From NCBI RefSeq assembly GCF_003946575.1, contig NZ_RHOP01000010.1, positions 1-64,000 of the forward strand: a stretch of 64,000 bases of DNA, given 5' to 3'. Positions within the stretch are counted from its first letter, which is position 1. Every line of letters begins with the position of its first letter. Source of the stretch: Companilactobacillus jidongensis (GTDB taxonomy: Bacteria; Bacillota; Bacilli; Lactobacillales; Lactobacillaceae). Positions 17,591-25,115 of the stretch are shown here, in pieces. The notes below the pieces were generated by a model that was given only the letters and a program-made list of their open reading frames with translations, did no database searches and had not been told where the DNA came from. Both the position numbers and the translations under genes were made by a program.

Positions 17591-18817
17591 ATGACTAAAA
17601 AAATTAATCGTTGGCAAGTGTTAGTCGCATCAACTGCAATTTTACTTTGTACCGGAGCTGTATATGCTTTTAGTGTTTTCGCTGGACCATTGAGTGCCAG
17701 CAAAGGCTGGAGCATGCCAGAAATTATGTTAGCTTTTACCATCAATTCTGCAATCAGTCCAATTCCGATGATTTTAGGTGGATTTTTGACTGATAAGCAT
17801 TTGGCAAAATGGACCGTTGTTGTCGGTGGATTGATGTTCGGATTAGGTTTCTTCTTAACTGGATTAGTTACAAGTCCAAGTATGTTGTATCTAACATATG
17901 GTTTGATCGGTGGACTTGGTCAGGGATTAGCATATTCAGGTTGTTTAAGTAATACTATTAAATTGTTCCCAGATAGAAAGGGACTTGCTTCAGGTATCAT
18001 CACTGCCGGAATGGGTGGAGCTGCTATCATCGCCGCACCTATTGCCAATAGTTTCATTCAAAGTCATGATGCATTGTACGCATTTCGTATGTTGGGAATT
18101 GCCTATATGGTCATCGTTGCCATTGCTAGTTTCTTCATCAAAGAAGCACCCGCTGATTTCAAACCTGCAGGCTGGAATCCTCCAGAAAGACATGGAAAAG
18201 GTCTTCCTAACAAGAATTGGATTGCTATGTTAAAGACACCATATTTCTATTTGATTTTCTTAATGCTATTTACAGGTGCCTTTTCAGGACTAATGATTGC
18301 ATCTAATGCCGCTGTTATTGGACAACAGATGTTCAAACTTTCAGCAGGCACAGCCGCACTCTATGTAAGTCTTTATTCATTAAGTAATTGTGCTGGACGT
18401 GTTGTTTGGGGAACAGTTTCTGACAAATTCGGTCGTAACAATGCTTTAAATATTATTCTTGGAGTTATTGTGCTAGCATTTATCGTCTTAGTTACGATGT
18501 CATCACAAGCGGGATTTGCAATTGGAATCATTGTTTTAGGACTTTGTTTCGGTGGTGTAATGGGAGTCTTCCCACCACTTGTAATGGAAAATTATGGACC
18601 AGTTAACCAAGGTGTTAACTATGGCATTATCTTCTGTGGATACTCTGGTGCCGCCTTCTTCGGACCCAAGGTTGCAGCTAATATGGCCGCAGCTAACGGT
18701 GGAGATTTCTCTAAAGCATTCTATGTAGCAATTGTTGTTGCATTAATGGGATTAGTATTTAATCTAGTTTATATGCAATTGAAGAAGAGAGAATCTGTCG
18801 AAGTTGTTACTGGATAA
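17591..18817 (+). CDS. MFS transporter, oxalate/formate antiporter (OFA) type
   Basis: A 408-residue polytopic protein with about 12 membrane segments. It fits the OFA subgroup of the major facilitator superfamily: the start NRWQVLVASTAILLCTGAVYAFSVF, GLGQGLAYSG, FPDRKGLASGIITAGMGG in the middle and a conserved NYGIIFCGYSGAAF region in the second half. OFA members move small carboxylates. Placed directly behind the reductase genes, it probably imports the unsaturated acid or exports its reduced form. AGGGGTGA lies 7-8 nt before the ATG. A palindromic repeat region separates it from the reductase gene, which could lower or decouple its expression. Confidence 0.87.
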   Translation: MTKKINRWQVLVASTAILLCTGAVYAFSVFAGPLSASKGWSMPEIMLAFTINSAISPIPMILGGFLTDKHLAKWTVVVGGLMFGLGFFLTGLVTSPSMLYLTYGLIGGLGQGLAYSGCLSNTIKLFPDRKGLASGIITAGMGGAAIIAAPIANSFIQSHDALYAFRMLGIAYMVIVAIASFFIKEAPADFKPAGWNPPERHGKGLPNKNWIAMLKTPYFYLIFLMLFTGAFSGLMIASNAAVIGQQMFKLSAGTAALYVSLYSLSNCAGRVVWGTVSDKFGRNNALNIILGVIVLAFIVLVTMSSQAGFAIGIIVLGLCFGGVMGVFPPLVMENYGPVNQGVNYGIIFCGYSGAAFFGPKVAANMAAANGGDFSKAFYVAIVVALMGLVFNLVYMQLKKRESVEVVTG

Positions 18818-18838
18818 TTAAAATAATAATAGTTTCTG

Positions 18839-18873
18839 AAACTGCTTATGTACTAGATATAAGCAGTTTTTTT
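18839..18873 (+). terminator. intrinsic terminator after the MFS transporter
   Basis: An 11-bp stem AAACTGCTTAT/ATAAGCAGTTT, 9-nt loop and seven T. Confidence 0.85.
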
Positions 18874-18946
18874 GTTACACTTAAATCACGGCAAGTTACC
18901 TGGATAAGAGCTATGTAGAATAAATTTTAATTATGGGGGATGAAGT

Positions 18947-20713
18947 ATGTTTTTATTATTTTTGTTATTGACGCTTGAGTTTACAGCGTTGTCATTTGTT
19001 CCATTTGTGTATGCATTGATCGAGAATCACAGTTCTAACTTACGAGTTCAATTTCACGTGGGTGTACAGATATTATTATTTTTAGTTTCATTATTTTTTA
19101 TTTATTTTATGGGACCAGATCAAACTTGGAAGGTTGTCCTTGAGGTAAACCTGTTAACATTAGCAATATCTTCAGCGATTCACGGAGCCATTTTAGCAAT
19201 CTCAAAGCGTGAATTACATAAAATTGAAGGCAAATTTTTGTTAACAGCTATTGGATCCATGTTGGCACTAGGACTTTTGATAGTTGTTATTATTGCCGCA
19301 GGTTATGCGACGACTAAGTCAGTTGCCAAAATTACTGATGTCACTGAGAACTCAACGACAAAAAATGCTCCGATGCCCCTTATTAATTCAAAAAGTAAAG
19401 AAGTACCAGTCGTTAATTCATATAAGACGGTTCGTAATCAAATGCAAAATTCATTATCGAACGTTCCGGATTCAAATGTTTATTCGTTGAATCATGCTAG
19501 AGTTCAGTTTTATCACAACAAGTTAGTTTATGTTTCGCCACTGGATTTTGATGGCTCATTCTTTAGATATAATCATTACAAAAAGGTTCCTGGTTATTTT
19601 ATTGTTGACGCAACTTCCAAAAATGCTAAGCCAAAGTTCATTCGTAAGAGTATGAGATATACTCCTTCAGCGTACTTTGGTCATGATGCTGGGCGTAAAA
19701 TATATGCTTCAATCGTTGGCCGTGGTCTGGTGATCTCTGGAAGTGCTCCACAACTTGAAATCAATGAGTCTGGACATCCATATTATGTGCAAACGTTGTA
19801 CAAACAATATGGGTTATCGAATCGTAAAAATTATCGAAAAATTTATGTAGCCGTTTTAGATTCAGTAACTGGTAAGGTAAACATTTATAAGCAAGGAGAT
19901 CAACCAAAATGGGTCGATGTTACCTTTGATCCAAATATTGCGAGTGATAAAATTTATTCTTATGCTACTGAACGTAATGGTTGGTGGAATGCCCATGGAT
20001 TCGGTGGTTCGCGTCTAGGAGTAATGAAGTCGGTTGATAACGTTGGTACTGAAGGTAAAGAGGATGTTTTTACTCCGATTGCCTACAAAAATGATATTTA
20101 TTACTTTACATCAATGACAAGTAATAATAAGAAACAAACTTCGGTATTGGGATATATGTACGTTAATGCCAAGACTGGTAAAACTTATTACTATCGTGAA
20201 GAAGCCGATGCTATGACACCTAATCGTGCCGATAGTTTGGCTGAGAATAGAATGAAACAAACGCAATGGAAGGCCAATATGCCATTGCTGTATCGAATTG
20301 ATGGTAAGCCAACTTGGGTTGTTTCGATGATCGATGATAATGGTGCCTTCATGTCATATGTTTATTTGTTAGCAAATGGTAATGGTACTCAAGATACTGT
20401 TGCTGTTGGGACCGATGCCAAGTCGACATTACAAAAATATCGTAACTTGTTTAACTCTGACCTAGGTACGGCAAGTTCATCACATTCAGGTAAGAAACAG
20501 AAGTTTAATGGAACTATTAAACGTGTTGTTAAAGTTAATAATAATGAAGTTGCTTTTTTGATGAATAATAATGCGAATGTCTTCTATGCTTCGATAACAG
20601 ATTATCCTCGGAACATGTTTATTCAAAATGGGGATGAAGTTAGTTTTACCGGCTATAAAGATGGTAAGACGGTTGTCGTCGTCAAAGATATTAGTAATAA
20701 GAGTTTGGATTGA
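18947..20713 (+). CDS. large membrane-anchored protein of unknown function
   Basis: I do not recognise this 588-residue protein. Four hydrophobic segments lie at about residues 2-23, 38-57, 64-84 and 100-121. A Thr/Asn/Pro-rich linker follows, then a soluble domain of about 430 residues rich in Tyr, Asn, Lys and aromatic pairs, with strand-like repeats such as KLVYVSP, KIYASIVGRG, KIYVAVLDS and KTYYYREE. The end (QKFNGTIKRVVKVNNNEVAFLMNNN followed by GDEVSFTGYKDGKTVVVV) looks like a small OB-like beta barrel. The topology suggests an exported beta-rich domain. GGGGGATG before the ATG is a good ribosome site. It is a single gene between a terminator and tRNA-Glu. Confidence 0.8.
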   Translation: MFLLFLLLTLEFTALSFVPFVYALIENHSSNLRVQFHVGVQILLFLVSLFFIYFMGPDQTWKVVLEVNLLTLAISSAIHGAILAISKRELHKIEGKFLLTAIGSMLALGLLIVVIIAAGYATTKSVAKITDVTENSTTKNAPMPLINSKSKEVPVVNSYKTVRNQMQNSLSNVPDSNVYSLNHARVQFYHNKLVYVSPLDFDGSFFRYNHYKKVPGYFIVDATSKNAKPKFIRKSMRYTPSAYFGHDAGRKIYASIVGRGLVISGSAPQLEINESGHPYYVQTLYKQYGLSNRKNYRKIYVAVLDSVTGKVNIYKQGDQPKWVDVTFDPNIASDKIYSYATERNGWWNAHGFGGSRLGVMKSVDNVGTEGKEDVFTPIAYKNDIYYFTSMTSNNKKQTSVLGYMYVNAKTGKTYYYREEADAMTPNRADSLAENRMKQTQWKANMPLLYRIDGKPTWVVSMIDDNGAFMSYVYLLANGNGTQDTVAVGTDAKSTLQKYRNLFNSDLGTASSSHSGKKQKFNGTIKRVVKVNNNEVAFLMNNNANVFYASITDYPRNMFIQNGDEVSFTGYKDGKTVVVVKDISNKSLD

Positions 20714-20733
20714 AATTAATAGTAATTAATGTA

Positions 20734-20763
20734 TTGACAGAACAGCATATTAACAGGTAAAAT
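20734..20763 (+). promoter_or_regulatory. promoter of tRNA-Glu
   Basis: TTGACA (20734-20739) and TAAAAT (20758-20763) with an 18-nt spacer, 17 nt before the tRNA. Confidence 0.7.
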
Positions 20764-20780
20764 GTTATTTGTTGTTTGAT

Positions 20781-20853
20781 TGCCCGTTGGTCAAATGGTT
20801 TAAGACGCCACCCTCTCAAGGTGGAGTTATGGGTTCGATTCCCATACGGGTGA
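20781..20853 (+). tRNA. tRNA-Glu (anticodon CTC), integration site
   Basis: A 73-nt cloverleaf opening TGCCCGTTGGTC, as in bacterial tRNA-Glu except for the first base. The anticodon stem CCACC/GGTGG holds loop CTCTCAA (anticodon CTC, reads GAG). The T arm is ATGGG/CCCAT around TTCGATT, and the discriminator is A at 20853. The first acceptor pair is T-G rather than G-C. CCA is not encoded. Its 3' end is the left attachment core of the integrated element, which rebuilds the tRNA on insertion. Confidence 0.88.
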
Positions 20854-20855
20854 TA
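20841..20855 (+). other. attL core
   Basis: CCCATACGGGTGATA, the T-arm and acceptor end of tRNA-Glu, is repeated exactly at 34114-34128. Confidence 0.85.
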
Positions 20856-20953
20856 ATTGAGTTTTACAGATTGTCATGGGTCGTCAAAGCCCTTGATAAA
20901 TCAACGTTTTATAAATTGAGTTCTTCACTGGTTATCACTTATTTACAATAAAG

Positions 20954-20974
20954 CGGAGCCACGACGGAGCCACG
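20954..20974 (+). repeat. integrase arm-type repeats, left end
   Basis: CGGAGCCACGA followed directly by CGGAGCCACGA. The same CGGAGCCA pair is found at the right end (34022-34041). Paired short repeats near both ends of an integrated element are typical integrase or excisionase arm sites. Confidence 0.6.
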
Positions 20975-21002
20975 AAAAAACATTTAAGTTTGTACGGCGC
21001 TT

Positions 21003-21032
21003 GAACATCGACTTGATCGGTGTTCTTTTTTT
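21003..21032 (+). terminator. terminator inside the left end of the island
   Basis: Stem GAACATCGA/TCGGTGTTC (one wobble), loop CTTGA, seven T. It would stop transcripts coming from tRNA-Glu into the island. Confidence 0.7.
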
Positions 21033-21038
21033 GTGCAT

Positions 21039-21067
21039 AAAAAAAAGTCTGGCATCTCTACCAGACT
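21039..21067 (-). terminator. terminator of the head-gene operon
   Basis: On the minus strand, stem AGTCTGG/CCAGACT is followed by eight T. The stretch 21068-21236 before it holds further dyads (GTAGCA/TGCTAC at 21086-21105) and an AT-rich start, but no convincing gene. Confidence 0.75.
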
Positions 21068-21236
21068 AGAAAATTAAATATTGTGTAGCATTAAGGAGTG
21101 CTACTGCTAAACGAAAGAATTTCTTACCAACAAGAAAAAACTCACTGTATTGCAAAACTTCGATAAAACGAGACCTACAAAGCTTGAATCATTTTATTTG
21201 ATAGATATTTCTTATATCTACCATAAGTATATTATA

Positions 21237-21575
21237 TCACTTTACAAACGTACAAACCACAGTATCATACTGTTTATAGCTATTATCTTTTAATATTTTA
21301 TCAATCTTATACTTTTTACCATTCCAATGAACTTCCATAGATGTATCAATTTCTTCTGGTTGTTCGTGTCGGATAACAAAGGAAGTTTTACTACTCATAA
21401 AATTGCCAGCTTCCGTCTTATAGTCATTGAATAAATCACTTAGAACTTTACACCAGGTAGTAAATACTTTACCTTCACTAGGAACCATTACACCATCGTC
21501 ATTTTGTTCATAAGTCTTGCCATAGAAATCTATTACTTCTGTTAGTTCACTAGGGTTATTAACCAGCTGTTTCAT
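21237..21575 (-). CDS. phage head-tail adaptor (head closure protein)
   Basis: This 112-residue protein fits the phage head-tail joining (SPP1 gp16-like/HK97 gp7-like) family. It begins with an IDFYGKTYEQNDDGVMVP strand pair, has a FTTWCKVLSDL segment and ends with the beta-rich IDKILKDNSYKQYDTVVCTFVK. Such proteins form the ring that closes the head and accepts the tail. It is the last gene of the head module, overlaps the previous gene by 17 bp and is followed by a terminator, with no tail genes after it. In a cf-PICI this ring would have to fit helper-phage tails. Confidence 0.8.
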   Translation of the reverse strand: MKQLVNNPSELTEVIDFYGKTYEQNDDGVMVPSEGKVFTTWCKVLSDLFNDYKTEAGNFMSSKTSFVIRHEQPEEIDTSMEVHWNGKKYKIDKILKDNSYKQYDTVVCTFVK

Positions 21576-21846
21576 TTAAGCGCCCCCGTAACTGTTGTAT
21601 CATCGCTAATACTTCTGTTGGTACTTGTTTATCAGTGTCGGTGTTCCTGGTATTGTACCAATATTGAGCCAGTAAACTGATAGCAAAATCAAATTGTTTA
21701 TATTTATCAAATTCATCTACTGATACGTTGTGATTAACGGCGTTTACAATGTAATCTTGTGCAGTGTCTATGTAATTTTGTAAAAGAGTGTCGTCTAGCG
21801 CGTGTGTCACACGCAAACTATTTTTAACATCTTGTAATGTAACCAT
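21559..21846 (-). CDS. head-tail connector (gp6-like DNA packaging protein)
   Basis: This 95-residue helical protein, starting MVTLQDVKNSLRVTHALDDTLLQNYIDTAQDYIVNAV, has the pattern of HK97 gp6/SPP1 gp15-type adaptors that bind beneath the portal after packaging. The family start, L-x-x-VKxxLRV-x-x-xxDDxLLxxYIxxAxxYI, is clear. AAGGAATTT precedes the ATG. A 228-bp block of hairpins lies between it and the capsid gene. Confidence 0.82.
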   Translation of the reverse strand: MVTLQDVKNSLRVTHALDDTLLQNYIDTAQDYIVNAVNHNVSVDEFDKYKQFDFAISLLAQYWYNTRNTDTDKQVPTEVLAMIQQLRGRLNETAG

Positions 21847-21920
21847 TTATATTAAATTCCTTTCTTGAGCTGAACCTCCATTTTGACAGTCCAGGTATTT
21901 TAGTTAAAACAGATCGTTTA

Positions 21921-22025
21921 GGACAATTTTGTCCTTTACCCCAATTTCGGGGAAAAGTATTGAGCAACTTAAAAGAGGGGACTGCGCAAAATTGTGCAGA
22001 CCTCTTGTGGTCGGTTGAAACGACC
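21921..22025 (-). repeat. cluster of short hairpins between capsid and connector genes
   Basis: Four dyads precede the terminator at 22035-22064. They are GGACAATTTTGTCC (21921-21934), CCCCAATTTCGGGG (21939-21952), CTGCGCAAAATTGTGCAG (21982-21999, extended by GAGG/CCTC) and GGTCG/CGACC (22009-22025). No reading frame of interest covers them. Confidence 0.6.
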
Positions 22026-22034
22026 TCATCTATC

Positions 22035-22064
22035 AAAAAAGGCATTGCCAAAAGTGGCAATACC
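22035..22064 (-). terminator. terminator-like hairpin after the protease-capsid gene
   Basis: On the minus strand, stem GGTATTGCC/GGCAATGCC (one wobble) with a 6-nt loop is followed by six T. Connector genes lie downstream, so it is probably a partial attenuator. Confidence 0.7.
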
Positions 22065-22074
22065 AATTTATTGG

Positions 22075-23622
22075 CTAGGCTGTCTTTTCAGCGGTTGCAG
22101 GTGTTACTGCGGTTGCAGGTGTTACTTCAATATATCTTGCTGAATCTTCGTCAATCTTTTCATAATCATTTCTGATGATAACAGCAAGTCCTTGAGAATA
22201 TGAATCGAATTGATCCCATTGAACTTGTACTTGGTTCTTACGAGCAACAAATACAGCTTGAGCAATGTCACCAATAACCATTGGTAGTACGCCTGCTTTT
22301 GGACTAGGTAACAATTTATCACTGATTACAATTACATCAGCACCGAATAATTGTTTACCACTTACAGCAGTGATACTTGGTTGTAGAATGTAACGACCGT
22401 CTGTATCTTTCAAAGTATCAAGCCAGTTAAAACCACTTTGGTTAGTAATAACACTTTTATCAAGAGCTGGATCTAAGTCAACGTTGTAAACTTTCTTCAA
22501 GTCATCTAGATTAGTTGCTGAAACCTTAGTAAATGAAGTTAGTAATTTAACGATATTTTGATTATCTGTATTTTCGACCATCTTTTGAAGTTGGGCTTTT
22601 ACTTCTTGAATAATATTAACTTCTGAATCTTCCACAAGTTCATTAGATAGATAAATCTTACCAGCTCTAGTAGATACCTTATAATCGACACCTTTAAACA
22701 TTTCAGCATTAACGTCTGCAATCTGTGCAAGTTCCTCCTTGGTTGCTAGTGTGGCTGTTTGAGAAATTGCTACGGGGTATGTTCCCACTGGAGTACCAAC
22801 GTTCTTAACAGTTGCATATTGAGCCAGATTATACTTGCTTTGTTTCAAGTCAAATACATCATTGATAACTTCACTAGGAACAACAACTTTTGCAGACTCT
22901 GTTGTAAGTCCGTCACGTTGTTCACCTTCGGAGCGAATGTAGTCTTCAAAACTTCTTGTTTCCACGTTTTTACCATCTAAAATTGTTTTTTCTGTCATAT
23001 CTTTTTTAACTTCCTTTTTATTGAATGTTTTAATAAATTCTTCATAAGATCGTTTATTTACTTGAACATTTGCATCATCGTACGCTGGAATTGCCACAAC
23101 TGATACATCAAATAATGACTTAACTTGCTTGATAGTTCTAATTACATTGCCATCATCATCTTTGGTAAATGTATCGCCATCATCTGCAACGGCAAAACTA
23201 AAACTCATACTTGATAGGTTGCCATCTTTTACATTTTCATACGTATCATTAGCGGTTGTTGTATCTGGTAGTTGTGCTTCAAAATGTAAACCTTTATCGT
23301 CCACATTGAGCTTTAAAGTACCAGCCTTGGTACTTGCTAATACCTTACTAAAATCATGGTTTGAAACCATGTATACATCTGACAAGTCCACATCATCAAG
23401 GGCGTTTTTATCAATAACTTCTGTGAACCCACCTAAGTCCTTGCTAGGTTGTCCGAATGTTATGGCGTATCCACTTAAAGACTTGCCGTTTTGTTGGTCG
23501 TCCTTTGTGTTATCATCTTTATTGGCGTTTGAATCAGTGCTATTTCCCGTATCTTCTTTGGTAGGTTGAGCGGATAAGCTAGCATCTGTGTTCAAGCGTT
23601 TTTCTTTTTCATCGTTATTCAT
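22075..23622 (-). CDS. fused HK97-type prohead protease and major capsid protein
   Basis: The 515-residue product combines two head proteins. Residues 1-45 are a polar Asn/Asp/Lys-rich lead. Residues about 47-195 are the U35 prohead protease: GYAITFGQPS, SNHDFSKVLAST with His89, and the NLSSMSFSF strand with the catalytic Ser (138 or 140). Residues about 210-515 are the HK97-fold capsid protein, with VVPSEVINDVFDL, VGTYPVAISQTA, GRYILQPS and a C-terminal D-x-D-x-ARYIEVTPAT. The end has a short duplicated stretch coding TPATAVTPATA. AAGGAG at 23635-23640 selects the ATG at 23622. It overlaps the portal gene by 8 bp. Confidence 0.88.
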   Translation of the reverse strand: MNNDEKEKRLNTDASLSAQPTKEDTGNSTDSNANKDDNTKDDQQNGKSLSGYAITFGQPSKDLGGFTEVIDKNALDDVDLSDVYMVSNHDFSKVLASTKAGTLKLNVDDKGLHFEAQLPDTTTANDTYENVKDGNLSSMSFSFAVADDGDTFTKDDDGNVIRTIKQVKSLFDVSVVAIPAYDDANVQVNKRSYEEFIKTFNKKEVKKDMTEKTILDGKNVETRSFEDYIRSEGEQRDGLTTESAKVVVPSEVINDVFDLKQSKYNLAQYATVKNVGTPVGTYPVAISQTATLATKEELAQIADVNAEMFKGVDYKVSTRAGKIYLSNELVEDSEVNIIQEVKAQLQKMVENTDNQNIVKLLTSFTKVSATNLDDLKKVYNVDLDPALDKSVITNQSGFNWLDTLKDTDGRYILQPSITAVSGKQLFGADVIVISDKLLPSPKAGVLPMVIGDIAQAVFVARKNQVQVQWDQFDSYSQGLAVIIRNDYEKIDEDSARYIEVTPATAVTPATAEKTA

Positions 23623-24808
23623 TAACTGAATTTTCTCCTTTGTTATCTTTATTATTTTGATAATTGTCCATGTTATCCAGATGAACATAATTCAAACTTA
23701 CAAGTAAACTATCGCCACCATCTACGGCTGGAAGGTTCATTTTCTTTCTTCCTTCATTGATGGTTAAAACACCACCTTGAACTGCTTTTATCACGTTCTC
23801 TGTGGTCGTTTCAGGATCAACGCTAAACAATCTATCAGTATTGAATCTGAAACTTTGCTTGTCAGCATGACTTAAAAACTTAAAGTCTAGTTCGGCGGTA
23901 AATACATTGAAGTAATGGCTCAAAGTACCATTGATATAGTTCATATTAGTTTGGGAAACACTGGAATGATTTTCTTCTACACCTAATTGATAAGTTGAAA
24001 GTCCGAATACTTTCGCAATTTGTTTACTGCTCCAGTCGTTAGAATTAACTAGCTTCAATATATCGGTATTTACTTCTAGTGGGGTATAGTCCATTGAACT
24101 ATCCATTACTAGAGTTCTTGAACTGTTACCAGCTCCAGCATTAGATTTTTCAAACTCACTTCTGATATTGCCTTTAGCCTCTGCATCTAGGTCTGACTTG
24201 TTTACTTTCAAAATACCGTTTGAATTAATACCATTCTTATAGAAGCCAGCTAACATTTTATTGCCCGACTTTTGAATGTTTAATTCATCTCTCAAGCTCA
24301 TCAAAGGACTAACGCCAGTTACACCATCTTGACTAAAATACTTGAAGTGTAAAATGTGGTCTGGCTTTACACGACGTGTATGATTTCTTGAATCAGAAAT
24401 TTCATATATTAAGGTTCCTGTGTCCTCATCTTGCTTTACAGTCATACTAGAATTTTTGATAAACTTTAATTCTTTTGGATCGTTTGGATCATCAATTTCT
24501 GCATATGAGTTGCCATTAAGTAATAGATTTGCCATCAATGCAAACTTTAAATGGAAGCCGTCCATTAAGTCGTTAGGTTTGTTGTTTAGTAGGTTATAAT
24601 ACTTATCCTGTTTTGCCAGGGTTTCACCACGCAATAATTGAATGGGACTACTAGCTACGTCACTGGCTAAAATTCTAATTGCACTAAACACATCACTATT
24701 ATTAATAGCTTTTGCACCATAGTAAACGTTAGAATCATCGGTCTGCATACTAACAACGGCATCAAGAAAAGCATCTCCAGGGTCTTGTTTTACTGGTTTA
24801 AAAAACAT
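23615..24808 (-). CDS. phage portal protein (HK97 family)
   Basis: The 397-residue portal forms the dodecameric ring at one head vertex through which DNA is pumped. Visible marks are the N-terminal SDVFSAIRILASDVASSPIQL segment, LLNGNSYAEI, DHILHFKYFSQDGVTGVSPL, FGLSTYQLGVEENHSSVSQTN and LTINEGRKKMNLPAVDGGDSLLVSLN near the end, all usual for HK97-like portals. Length is normal. AAAGGAGGTG is a strong ribosome site. It sits between the terminase genes and protease-capsid, the standard order. Confidence 0.92.
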   Translation of the reverse strand: MFFKPVKQDPGDAFLDAVVSMQTDDSNVYYGAKAINNSDVFSAIRILASDVASSPIQLLRGETLAKQDKYYNLLNNKPNDLMDGFHLKFALMANLLLNGNSYAEIDDPNDPKELKFIKNSSMTVKQDEDTGTLIYEISDSRNHTRRVKPDHILHFKYFSQDGVTGVSPLMSLRDELNIQKSGNKMLAGFYKNGINSNGILKVNKSDLDAEAKGNIRSEFEKSNAGAGNSSRTLVMDSSMDYTPLEVNTDILKLVNSNDWSSKQIAKVFGLSTYQLGVEENHSSVSQTNMNYINGTLSHYFNVFTAELDFKFLSHADKQSFRFNTDRLFSVDPETTTENVIKAVQGGVLTINEGRKKMNLPAVDGGDSLLVSLNYVHLDNMDNYQNNKDNKGENSVNE

Positions 24809-24859
24809 CTATTTTTCACCTCCTTTCTAATTGGTTTTTTCGCTATCGTTTTGAACAAG

Positions 24860-24896
24860 AGCGGAATTTTCCGCTGTACTGAGCTGAGTTTTCAGC
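24860..24896 (-). repeat. second hairpin cluster, upstream of portal
   Basis: AGCGGAATTTTCCGCT (24860-24875) and GCTGAGTTTTCAGC (24883-24896) are adjacent small hairpins in the gap between the small membrane protein and portal. The AATTTT loop is the same as in 21921-21934. Confidence 0.5.
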
Positions 24897-24935
24897 CGAG
24901 TTCATTTTGTCGGAGACCTAGGGCGTTCCATACAG

Positions 24936-25115
24936 TTACACCCCTCTATTAATTAATATGGCAATTGCTATCACACATAAAGCCAGTGATAACAAAGCCC
25001 ACTTGAAACCGAACAATAAGAATAGTGCTACTACTAATAAAATCATTCCTATAATTAATACACATGTAGGTAGATAGCTTTTAAAAACTGAAATCATCTG
25101 ATTTATAAAAGTCAT
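24936..25115 (-). CDS. small two-helix membrane protein between terL and portal
   Basis: This 59-residue protein begins MTFINQMISVFKSYLP and has two hydrophobic segments (about 16-37 and 40-56). Small proteins at this spot, between large terminase and portal, are common in HK97-like phages of lactic acid bacteria and some are filed as DUF1056; membership is only suspected here. GGGAG about 12 nt upstream supports the ATG at 25115 over the longer frame. It overlaps the terL end by 35 bp. Confidence 0.6.
   Translation of the reverse strand: MTFINQMISVFKSYLPTCVLIIGMILLVVALFLLFGFKWALLSLALCVIAIAILINRGV

Noticed and set aside
20769-20951. Open frame of 60 residues across the tRNA-Glu and attL
   Set aside because: It reads through the tRNA and attachment core, has no ribosome site and shows no protein-like composition.
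23129-23569. Plus-strand frame of 146 residues opposite the protease-capsid gene
   Set aside because: It is a Ser/Val/Leu-rich shadow of the minus-strand gene without ribosome site.
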